This document shows positions 8,725 through 16,321 of a stretch of DNA of 16,321 bases, one piece after another. Source of the DNA: Lunasporangiospora selenospora. Its lineage: Eukaryota; Mortierellomycota; Mortierellomycetes; Mortierellales; Mortierellaceae. Numbering within the stretch: the first letter of the stretch is position 1; each line of letters starts with the position of its first letter. The notes under the pieces are model-generated. The model was given only the letters and a program-made list of their open reading frames with translations, searched no databases and was not told the DNA's origin. The stretch covers positions 1 to 16,321 of the forward strand of contig JAABOA010000321.1 in NCBI GenBank assembly GCA_015680635.1, given 5' to 3'. Both the position numbers and the translations under genes were made by a program.

Positions 8725-8738
8725 GGGGGCCACCACGT

Positions 8739-10603
8739 TTATGACTTGAAATCCAAAACTCGGAAAACTCTCTTGCGCTCATCTTGCGTCATTGTATCTG
8801 TACCCGTTAGGAAGGAAAAGAGGATGAAAGATGTCAACTTGGTGCTATCACATATGGGAACCACAGCAAAAATAACAACAAAAATTGCTCCGCTTCACCA
8901 CTCCACTTTCTCACCCACTCACCCAAAAGTTCTGCCTTCCGCCTCTTCTTGGCCTCCTCAGGTGATTCGCGCACGTGCTTCGGAAGGTTCTCCAGAGGCG
9001 TCGGCCGTGGTTTGTTGAAAAAGTATGGATGAAGAAGTGCCTAAAAACCAGAGAGAGAGAGAGGGAGAGGGATATAGAGACAACACTTGAGTAAACCCCG
9101 AGTTGAATTTGAATTGATACTTTGCTCAATTGATCGTGAACTACATACCTCACGAGCAGATATCCTCCTATTGGGATCGTAGATCAGCATGCTTTCAAGC
9201 AACTCCAAGGTGTCTGCACCAGCGGCAGTGAAGAGCAATCTGAGAGGTGTTCGTGGGTAATGTTTAAACTGGACAAAGTTTGGAAGAGATTTCATGCCCT
9301 ATAGATGCACGCACAAAAAACAGCAGCTGATGGGTCAATAACAATATCCAAAAAGGAAACTCTCCGAGTTTACCAAGACCAAGCCCGGCCCAATCCAACT
9401 TACAGGCCAGTCTACTTCGGCAGGTGTTCCTAGAGCTCTAAACATGGTGTCGAGCTGATCCATGTCTGTGTTTCCTGGAAGGTATGGATTTCGAAGCAAT
9501 AGCTCTGCAAATATACATCCGATCGCCCAAATATCTACACCATATCCATACTCCTTTGCTCCAAACAAAAGTTCTGGCGCCCGGTACCATCTAATCGATA
9601 AAAAAAAAAGAAAAAAAAGAAAAAAAAAAGAGAGGTCTTAGTCTTTTGTACTTGCTTCCCACCCAAGCTAAACTTTTTTTTTCTCGTTTCTACCAGGAAA
9701 AGAGCATATACCTTGTTACAACTTGTGCTGTCAATTGACGGCCCCTATCGCCAAAATCTCTTGCCAAACCAAAATCGGCAATCTTGAGCTGACCATCAAG
9801 TCCAAGTAGCAAGTTGTTTGGCTTCATATCCTATTTGAACAGGATCAATTGAGTCAGGTAAGTAAGAGGGAGAAGGGGAAGGAGCGGCGCCCTGCCATCC
9901 TCATGGTACAAAGTTAATGGCGTCATACCCTGTGAAGAACCCAGTTTCGATGACAATGGTCCAGTCCCCGCAGAGTCATTAGCATCCAATGTTTGACGTC
10001 TCCAGGCATGAACACAATGCTCTTGTCCTTGATGATCATTTCCAAGTCAGATTCCAGGAACTCGAGGACTAGGTTGAGATTCGTTTTGTGAAAGTAAACC
10101 TCCATCAACTATCTCACAAATATGCTACAGTCAGCATCGATAAACTCGAGAAAGAAGATAATGTAGAATAAATCCCCAAAGATTTTGCCTTAGTGTCCAG
10201 TTTACCTCAACAATATTGGGGTGTCGAAGCTCTTGCAAGGTTTTGACTTCACGCAAAGCACTCATGTCAAGACCATCCTTGAACTGGCCAACTTTGATTT
10301 TCTTGATAGCGACCACCTTCTTCGTCGAGAGCTGGGTACCTGCAAACAGATACAGAGAATACCAACTAGAAGTTAACGTAGCCCAAGAGTCATTGTCCCC
10401 GTTGATGCGCTGCTACAACGTCCAATCCATCCTTTTGGAGGAATGTTCCCATGAGCAAAGAGATGAACTATGCGCATGTTCACTCTCAGGCCCTTACCAA
10501 GGTAGACAACGGCATAAGCTCCCTCTCCGACCTTCCTGTCTTTTTTGTAGTTTCTGTAGACAGCAGCATTCAGCTGTTCGGCGTGGTTCCTGAGCGATGC
10601 CAT
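8739..10603 (-). CDS. CDK7: CDK7/Kin28 cyclin-dependent kinase of TFIIH (8 exons)
   Basis: Exons on the - strand: 10603-10498, 10339-10206, 10108-9929, 9830-9712, 9590-9404, 9298-9149, 9040-8923 and 8797-8739. They sum to 1,053 bases, giving 350 residues (human CDK7 about 346). Seen in the product: Gly-rich loop [11 protein letters not shown] (26-36), ATP-anchoring Lys48 in VAIKK, the C-helix motif MSALRE (61-66) in place of PSTAIRE, the catalytic loop HRDMKPNN (Asp141), DFG at 159-161, activation-loop Thr174 before VVTRWYRAPE, and the CDK7-specific tail NKPRPTP. The last exon (18 residues) follows a CTAAC branch-like site and TACAG acceptor and ends RVLDFKS, like the basic end of CDK7. The kinase phosphorylates the RNA polymerase II CTD and, as CAK, other CDKs, with cyclin H and MAT1. 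The start is the ATG at 10603; the longer frame upstream begins with TTG. It is divergent from the ZNF277-like gene. Confidence 0.95.
9601..9630. repeat. A-rich/T-rich tract in CDK7 intron 4
   Basis: Almost pure adenine on the + strand, interrupted by three G. On the transcribed - strand it reads as a long T-rich tract ending about 10 bases before the exon 5 acceptor (AG at 9592-9591), so it probably serves as the polypyrimidine tract. Confidence 0.7.
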
Positions 10604-10916
10604 TGTCAACAATAATCCCTAGTACGACGATGGTCCAAGTGGAATTATAAAAAAAAGGACGGACTTCTTTTTTGGTCTACGCTTGCCACTACTTTTCTGA
10701 CTATGGACGTGTCGTCCCACAAGCCACGAGAACTTGATCAGCCTTAGTCCGCCCAGCGGAATGGTTTTCAGCTCGTTCCATTAGCTTCTACTTGTATTCT
10801 TTCTGTTTCCCTCTCTTCCTCCACCATTCCTCCTCTGACTCCTTTCCTAAACCACCTTCAGCTCCTTTACCAACACCACTTCGCCTCTTCACTCGAAAGG
10901 ATTCTCGACAGCAGCC
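10604..10916. promoter_or_regulatory. Divergent promoter region between CDK7 and the ZNF277-like gene
   Basis: 313 bases separate the two ATGs, so both promoters must share this segment. A TATAAAAA-like run starts at 10646, about 270 bases before the + strand ATG and only about 40 from the CDK7 start, so its use is doubtful. The right half (10790-10910) is pyrimidine-rich with TTCCTCC and CACC runs and looks like the 5' leader of the + strand gene. No gene is seen inside. Confidence 0.6.
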
Positions 10917-12795
10917 ATGAGCAACGAAGGAGAATGGACCACAGTAACCTCAAAGGGCTCCAGCAGCCATAAGCAGCACGGAGTAAAGTCTACCAACACC
11001 ACAGCTACTACCGGTGCTGGCTCAAGTTCTCAATCCACGTCAAAGTCAGATACTACGGCACGTGCCAAGACAGGAGGCAGTGGCGCCCATAGCCATCATC
11101 ATCACCATCACAAGAAACCTGTCAAGAAAGACGCTCCTCTGACCAAGACTTCTACTGGTGCTTCAAAGAAGGAAGGCGCCACCACTGGAAAGATCTCGGC
11201 GACATCGGCTTCCCGCAATCGCGAACACTCAGATTCTGACTCCAGTGACTCGGAATCGGATGGTCAGTCGGACTACCCAGCACGGCCACCCTACTACACC
11301 ACGATCCTGATCCACTGTCCCTTCCAGAGCTGTAACCTCACCGATCCTCTCACAGACTCGACCTCGCTGGTCGCCCATTTGAAGGAGGCCCACCATATTG
11401 CATTCAAGAATATCCACCACATGTTTATCTTGCTCGATCGCTACCTGACCCATTGGGCCGAGGAGATTGAGCGTCAAGGAATTGAGAAGGTGGCTATCAA
11501 AGAGGAAGGCGATGATTTCTATACGATTGATCCAGCCCAGTCTTCTGCAGATCGGTCTCTGAGAGACGTGATCCAGCGTGAGAAACTGAACGAGATTCTC
11601 AAGATCCAAGAGAAGGAGAGGAATGAAGAAGCCAAGCAAAAGAGAAAGTGTTTGTTCTGCAAGAACGTCTGTGATAACAGGTAACGGTTTTTTTACTCTT
11701 TTTTTTTCGTTCCAGGAAGGTGGCGAGACGGCAAACTCGAGTCTAGCTGCGGCGGGCAAAAAAAGTAAGGGTGATCAGCACTGACGTCTTCTTTCCTTTG
11801 CTTATTCTAATCTCCGAAAGACCGGTCCTGTTCAAGCATATGTTTGCGGAGCACAACTTCAACATCGGACTTCCCGACAACCTGGTGAATGTTAACGAGT
11901 TTTTGGACATGCTGGAAGCCAAGCTGACAAAGTAACTTTCATTCAAAAAAAAACGGACAAAAGAATATTCTTTAAACTACACTCTAACGGCCCAAACTAA
12001 TCATCTTTTGATTGCATTTATCTTTATTCTTCCTCAAAAAGTCTCCAATGTCTGTACTGTGAAAAGACATTCACGTCCCCAGCAGTTCTTCGTAAGCACA
12101 TGCGTAAAAAAAAGCATTTCAAGATCAGCGCACGCAATCGCCTCTATGACCAATTCTACGTGATCAATTACCTGGAGCCAGGTATGAACTGGGAACACTT
12201 TGAAAACGATCGATACGAATCCGAGGACGATCGACGCGATGACTCTTGGGCCGATTGGGATGAAGCCCTGGACGAGGAAAAGGCCAAATGTTTGTTTGAG
12301 AATGTTTATTTCAGTTCTGCGCAGGCAACCCGCGATCATATGAAGGAGGCGCATGGCTTTGATCTGGATAGAGAGAGACATCAGCTGGGCTTGGACTTTT
12401 ACCAGACTATCTCGTTGATCAATTACATTCGCCGACAGACGCTCCACGGCGTATGCTTCTCTTGCCTCAAGACACCAGGTAGCACAACAGGAGAGGAGAA
12501 AAAGGAAGGAGATGCATCTCTTGAAAAACAAGACCCAGGCGAGGCTTTGGTGAAGCATTTGAAGGAAGAAGGATGTGGCGCCAAGATCCCCAGCATGGAT
12601 GCCGAATTCTGGAAGGACCCGCAATTTCTCTTGCCGATGCTCGAGAATGATCCGCTGCTGATGGTCTTTGGGGACGAGGCTTCAGATGAGGAGGAGGAGG
12701 AGGAGGCTCTCGCCGAAGACGGTACCCGTCGCGTGAGGTCCTCGAGATCGTCGGATAGTGAGGGCGATGATGAAGATGACGAGGTTGTTATTTAG
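10917..12795 (+). CDS. ZNF277: ZNF277-like C2H2 zinc-finger protein (3 exons)
   Basis: Exons 10917-11680, 11821-11931 and 12042-12795 join with donors GTAACG and GTAACT and A-rich AAAG acceptors, giving 542 residues. The N-terminus (1-120) is low-complexity Ser/Thr-rich with six His in a row (60-65) and an acidic Ser/Asp block (HSDSDSSDSESD). Fingers follow: C134/C139...H154/H159; C245/C248...H261/H266 followed by FNIGLPDN; C295/C298...H311/H317 in LQCLYCEKTF...HMRKKKH. RNRLYDQFYVINYLE and SWADWDE follow, then a finger-like block starting CLFE at 375-378 and a final CFSC. The order and block sequences match metazoan ZNF277. The last 40 residues are acidic. In animals ZNF277 binds ribosomal protein uS5 (RPS2) and Polycomb complexes; a uS5-related role is the likelier shared one in fungi (inference). 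In the third-last block the second Cys is replaced by Glu378. Family call is strong; function is inferred. Confidence 0.9.
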
Positions 12796-13046
12796 AAAGT
12801 GAAAGGATGGAGGATGCAGTTGCGCATGATGTTTGGAAAGTAGAGAAGTGTAACTAAAGCTTATCGTTTTTCCCATGTCTACAAATTGCCCCTTTTTCAT
12901 GTGTGCGTGTTTGTGTGTAAATATGTGCCTGGATCTGCATGGAAACTCCAAGGCGAGGCGAGATCTTCTCACATCCGTATTCAACAATCGCCTCACCTTG
13001 AAAGTCAACTCGATTTTCCATGAAACAGAATTAATCAAATGTGCAT
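12796..13046. other. Convergent 3' spacer
   Basis: 251 bases between the stop of the ZNF277-like gene (+) and the stop of the DTWD1-like gene (-). It must hold both 3' ends. No canonical AATAAA was found on the + strand here. On the - strand only a TATAAA-like variant near the start of the 3' flank is seen. No gene detected. Confidence 0.5.
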
Positions 13047-14444
13047 TTATAGGCCTAGATCACTAGCAGAGGGCGTAGAATCTTGAGAATCTATTGACCT
13101 CATCGTTGGGGTTTCTACACTACCCTCGTGACGACCCGCCTGCCCCGGACGTAATGCTGCTGCTGCCGCCGCTACCTTGAGACGCCGTTGGTCATCTTCG
13201 TCATACTGGATATAGTCCTTTTTGTGCTTGAGTGTGAAAATCTTTCCATCCGTCCTGTCCCGGTAGTAGATCTGGATGACTTCGTAAAAATACTTGTAGA
13301 ACCAGAGAATGTCATCAAACTGCCCCGTGTAAGACCCTAACTGATGAGTCGAAATCAATTCATTGTGCGGTGAGATGGCAACACCGGATACCGCTTTTGT
13401 GTCTGAAAGTGCCTCTGATGTCGAGATGTCTGAGGTGTTGGATGATTCATCTTGCCGAGTCGTAGAATCTGATGCCGATGTTGACTCTGATGCCGATGTT
13501 GACTCGAGTCCAGTTGATAAGATGGACGAAGAAGGCGAAGTTAGGGTCAGAGTTGGTGCTTTGGACAGGTAGGTCTCGTGATATTCCCTCAAGAAGTAAT
13601 AGATCGCCTCAATGGTAGCCAAGTATTCGCTCGACTTTTTTTGGTGTCTCCAGAACAAAGTTCGATGCGGTGCAATGGTCACTGTGGTGTGATTTGTAGA
13701 GAGAGAAAGTGGAGATGAGTCGGTAAGAGAGGATACAATAATGTGGCATTGATACAAAAAAAAAGGAGGCTCCCATTCTTATTTGGTCCTTGGGATTACC
13801 TCGTCTCATCCGCTGCAATGGACTATCACTCTTTGACATCTTGCTAGCCTGATCCCAAGTTCCGTCAATGACCACCAACTTGTCGAACGACGACGGATCG
13901 ATTTCACTCAGTTGCTTGGCTTCCTATAGATCCAGGTCCTTCCAATGGTCAGTCGATCGAATATTCTCACCAGTAAAATCCATAAAGACGTCGTCCTGCA
14001 GTAGAGATGAAAAGGGTTTGAAGCGACCTTCCTTACAGGACTGGGGAAGAGTAACAAGAGTCGGTCTACGCTTTCGTACTCAGGCATACTCTTGAATGGA
14101 TACACCTCCACATCCTGGGGTGCTAATAATTTAGCATGTAATGCTGTTGATTTGCCATCCCGTTCCTGCTCGTGTTTGATTACATCGATCTTGATAGGTA
14201 GTTTCAACTGTGGTACAGAGTTTTCAGGACATCCGACCAGAATCACGCACTTGTTGCAGTAAAATCGGCATCCTCTGTGACAAAGTGGGCAACGTTGCTT
14301 CTCAATCGTATCCAGGATAGCCGTTGAAGAAATGTTGAACTGGTCAAATGGTGAAGAGTGTGTTGTCGTTTTATTGACTTCGCTAGCTGTATTAGCTGCA
14401 GTCATAGCTGCTCCAGGCCGCTGTGCCTCGTGAATGTCAGTCAT
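13047..14444 (-). CDS. DTWD1: DTWD1-type tRNA-uridine aminocarboxypropyltransferase (3 exons)
   Basis: Exons on the - strand: 14444-14037, 13923-13800 and 13681-13047, with donors GTAAGG and GTAATC and acceptors TATAG and CACAG, giving 388 residues. The Cys cluster C52/C55...C63/C66 (CPLCHRGCRFYCNKC) is the zinc-ribbon-like start of DTW proteins. KLPIKIDVIKH and STALHAKLLAP follow, then the FPSPEAKQL block, the defining D-x-T-W motif as DGTW (156-159), and LFWRHQKK...TIEAIYYFLREYHE, as in DTWD1. The enzyme transfers the aminocarboxypropyl group of S-adenosylmethionine to uridine in the D-loop (acp3U20 in human DTWD1). It is longer than animal DTWD1 (about 300) because of a Ser/Thr/Asp-rich insert before the conserved QFDDILWFYKYFYEVI helix and a C-terminal extension with an alanine run. 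The frame stays open above the chosen ATG to a GTG, but ATG at 14444 is the first Met. It lies 106 bases after the EI24-like gene. Confidence 0.92.
13468..13503. repeat. 18-base perfect tandem duplication inside the DTWD1-like coding region
   Basis: Two identical adjacent copies, 13468-13485 and 13486-13503. On the coding (-) strand this repeats six residues (a Ser-Thr-Ser-Ala-Ser-acidic unit) within the disordered insert of the enzyme. The length keeps the frame. Confidence 0.9.
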
Positions 14445-14549
14445 CTCTGATGAGCTTTGTAAAGGATGGGATCGCTCTTCAAGATCAATGATGGCAAAGC
14501 GAGCAAACAGCAGAGCAGTCACGAAAATGGAATAATAAAAAACGTTGTA

Positions 14550-14555
14550 TTTATT
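14550..14555 (-). terminator. AATAAA overlapping the stop codon of the EI24-like gene
   Basis: On the - strand the final codons read GAA TAA A, so the hexamer AATAAA contains the stop TAA (14553-14551). With only 106 bases to the next ATG, it is the most plausible poly(A) signal of the upstream gene. Confidence 0.45.
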
Positions 14556-16108
14556 CTTGCTTCTTGCGACTGGACTTGGACGTATCCTTGGGCTTTACCA
14601 CAGGCGATGGAGGTGGGTCGGCCAAAGACTGAAGTACAAACGCTGACGATGCCTACAAGTAGATTAGGTTAGAACAGGTTTCTTTTTCTCTTTTTCAAGT
14701 AGAAAACCAGCATCACACAAAGGGACACAAAAAACTAGTTGACATGGGGCCTTACCTGCGCCAATCCAAAGACAGCGACACCGATTACAGGAATACTACA
14801 GCCAATATAGAACACCACTCCAAAGCCCAAAAGAACACTCTTTCGATAATTGAACCACTTGCGCTTTTGGTAATGCGTCATCCCCAACCGGATAAAATAT
14901 GGATCCAGCAATTCTCTTGTCAATGTCCGACAACCGAAGAATCCCTTCAATAGGTAGATCGAGATCCGCCGCGGTAAAAAGAAAGAGGTCATCGCAAAGA
15001 GAGCCGCCAGCGGTTTGGAGCCGATCGACTGGAGTGTTGAAAGGAACGAGGCTGCAGGGAAGGCGGCCTGACCCAGGAAAGGGATCCAGGAAAGAACAAG
15101 GATGAGTAAGCCCCACTTGAGTCGACGCCAAGTGCGTCGCATGTACCGCTTCATTTCATCCCAGTGTCGAACTTTGTATGGATAAGCCAACAATGCGGGA
15201 GCGAAGAGACCTCGATGATCCATAACGAGCTTGGATGGAATTGTTGGAGTGTCGACAGAAAGATAGCCTCCCTGTTGCTTTGCCTGTGTCTGGCGTTGTT
15301 GTTGGAGTTTGATGTGCTCGTGCTCCTGTACCAGTAGATGGTCTGAATACACAAGGGCGTCGATAAAAATGTCATCCAATGGCTGAGGATACAGATATCG
15401 CAGGAACAACAGGCCGATCAGCGGGATTGAGGACATGATCTCATGGACCTTGTTTGAAAAAATTTCTAGTCCAGCCACGGTCTGCGTTGTATCCGAGTTG
15501 AAGACAAAGCCAAGAAGTCTCAAGAAGGAGCTGATAACCACCACAGGAAGGAAGAATACGATCTGGGTCACTAGATGAGAGATAAGCGTGAAGACGAGAA
15601 GGCGAAGGAGTACTTTGTATAATCGACCGTTCCGGAAATCAGGGTTCGTGAGCGCAATCCAGCAGCCCTCGAGAGCCAACACAACTCCCTTGAAAAACTC
15701 CTTGGGCTGGATCGGGGACCGTAGTTGGTAGGTTGGTTTGGCGCCCGAGCCTGCAGATGCACTACCGTTACTTTGGGGTTGTGTATTTGCACCTTGAATA
15801 TTCTGTGGACGAGGAGAAGACGGACCACTGGGGAAGCCTCCGATTTGGTTCGATTGAATGTCATTGGAATAATCCCCATCCTCAGGCTCCAGGTCAGACA
15901 TGTCATTCATTTCCTTGGTCGCGCCCGCACGGACCCGAGATGGAGGTGGGTATTGGAGTGGGTTGTAGTCTTCGGGCATGCACAAGTTTGCTGATGACGC
16001 GCTAGAGCTAGACCGCCGCGTTGGCGCCGCTGAGAGTGGCGCATTTCGTGATGAAGAAGGGGCGGGGGCGTACGGGGTATACGCCGGGGGTGGGGCAGAG
16101 TTCTGCAT
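14551..16108 (-). CDS. EI24/UsgS-like multi-pass membrane protein with dilysine tail (2 exons)
   Basis: Exon 1 (16108-14756, 451 codons) ends at a strong CAG|GTAAGG donor. Exon 2 (14652-14551) follows CTTGTAG in phase 0 and adds 33 residues plus TAA, for 484 residues. Residues 1-130 are Pro/Ser/Asn-rich and probably disordered. The rest has a DUF/EI24-like pattern: an amphipathic start (EFFKGVVLALEGCWIALTNP), hydrophobic segments around 167-200 and 226-240, a Gln-rich cytosolic loop (267-280), then segments around 332-358, 366-390 and 425-450. PLIGLLFLRYLYP and WIPFLGQAAFPAASF resemble fungal UsgS / EI24 membrane proteins. The C-terminus is KKQE, a KKxx dilysine ER-retrieval signal, so residence in the ER or early secretory pathway is inferred. 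If the intron is kept, translation ends six codons after the donor without this tail. The family assignment is from memory and moderate. Confidence 0.8.
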
Positions 16109-16321
16109 GTTGGTTGGAATCGGCTGGTCCTGTCCTGAATTTCGACCTGCGGGTGATCCTCAATGTGAATGAATGCGAGAGCTGTGTAAAAGACAAAGAA
16201 GTGAAAGAAGAAGCTGTGGGTCGTGTGCGCCCTCTTTTATGGCCCATGTTCCACACTTTTTTTTTTAAGACTTCAAGCGCCAAGCCTTCCCAATCCTGCT
16301 CGAAACGCGCCTGTTCTCGAT
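16109..16321. promoter_or_regulatory. Upstream flank of the EI24-like gene
   Basis: 213 bases to the window edge, which should hold the promoter and 5' leader of the - strand membrane-protein gene. A run of ten T (16257-16266) and short pyrimidine- or purine-rich stretches are visible. I see no TATA box or other gene. Confidence 0.4.

Noticed and set aside
10604-10612. Start of CDK7 at a TTG three codons upstream
   Set aside because: Non-ATG start; ATG at 10603 begins a typical CDK7 N-terminus.
11229-11759. 176-codon open frame on the - strand
   Set aside because: Shadow of exon 1 of the ZNF277-like gene, running on into its intron; no family resemblance.
12034-12624. Long open frame (196 codons) on the - strand
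   Set aside because: It lies wholly antisense to exon 3 of the ZNF277-like gene, whose frame matches a known family; the antisense translation shows no recognisable domain.
13908-13970. Reading straight through the DTWD1 intron 1 sequence as coding
   Set aside because: The frame meets a TAG just before the EAKQL block, and joining FPSP directly to EAKQL reproduces the usual DTW-family spacing before the DGTW motif.
14445-14522. Upstream extension of the DTWD1-like frame to a GTG
   Set aside because: It begins with GTG and would occupy most of the short spacer; the first ATG at 14444 is preferred.

Overview
The window is eukaryotic nuclear DNA from a fungus. Genes are interrupted by many short spliceosomal introns of about 50-190 bases, with GTRNGN donors and YAG or AAG acceptors. 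Intergenic DNA is rich in CT/GA tracts, and the genes are of fungal type (ENA sodium ATPase, ATX1 copper chaperone). The mixture of genes, including YbeY and ZNF277 homologues that budding yeast lacks, suggests an early-diverging lineage such as Mortierellomycota or Mucoromycota. That placement is inference; nothing here fixes the species.

Left part (1-3,600). The 3' end of an ENA-type P-type cation ATPase (+) runs off the left edge. A (GA)22 microsatellite follows. On the - strand there is a candidate two-exon micro-gene encoding 63 residues with a hydrophobic N-terminus (hypothetical). Upstream of that lies a 10-base minisatellite. A four-exon ATX1 copper chaperone (+) comes next, with a clear TATA box and a first exon of only two codons.

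Middle (3,600-7,715). About 2.2 kb holds no recognisable gene. It leads into a TATA-containing promoter and an intronless 552-residue major facilitator (DHA1/SLC18-like) transporter (+).

Right part (7,716-16,321). A dense cluster follows: YbeY endoribonuclease (-, 3 exons), CDK7/Kin28 kinase (-, 8 exons), ZNF277-like C2H2 zinc-finger protein (+, 3 exons), DTWD1-type tRNA-uridine aminocarboxypropyltransferase (-, 3 exons) and an EI24/UsgS-like multi-pass membrane protein (-, 2 exons, ending in a dilysine KKQE tail). CDK7 and ZNF277 are divergent across 313 bases. CDK7/YbeY and EI24/DTWD1 are head-to-tail pairs separated by only 80 and 106 bases, with the upstream AATAAA overlapping or just after the stop codon.

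Functionally, the right cluster is dominated by RNA metabolism: transcription and cell-cycle kinase, rRNA processing, a ribosomal-protein-associated zinc finger, and tRNA modification. The left part is membrane transport and metal handling. I see no mobile element, virus, CRISPR array, tRNA or rRNA. All splice structures were read by eye from donor/acceptor signals, reading-frame continuity and family similarity recalled from memory; no alignment or RNA evidence was available.
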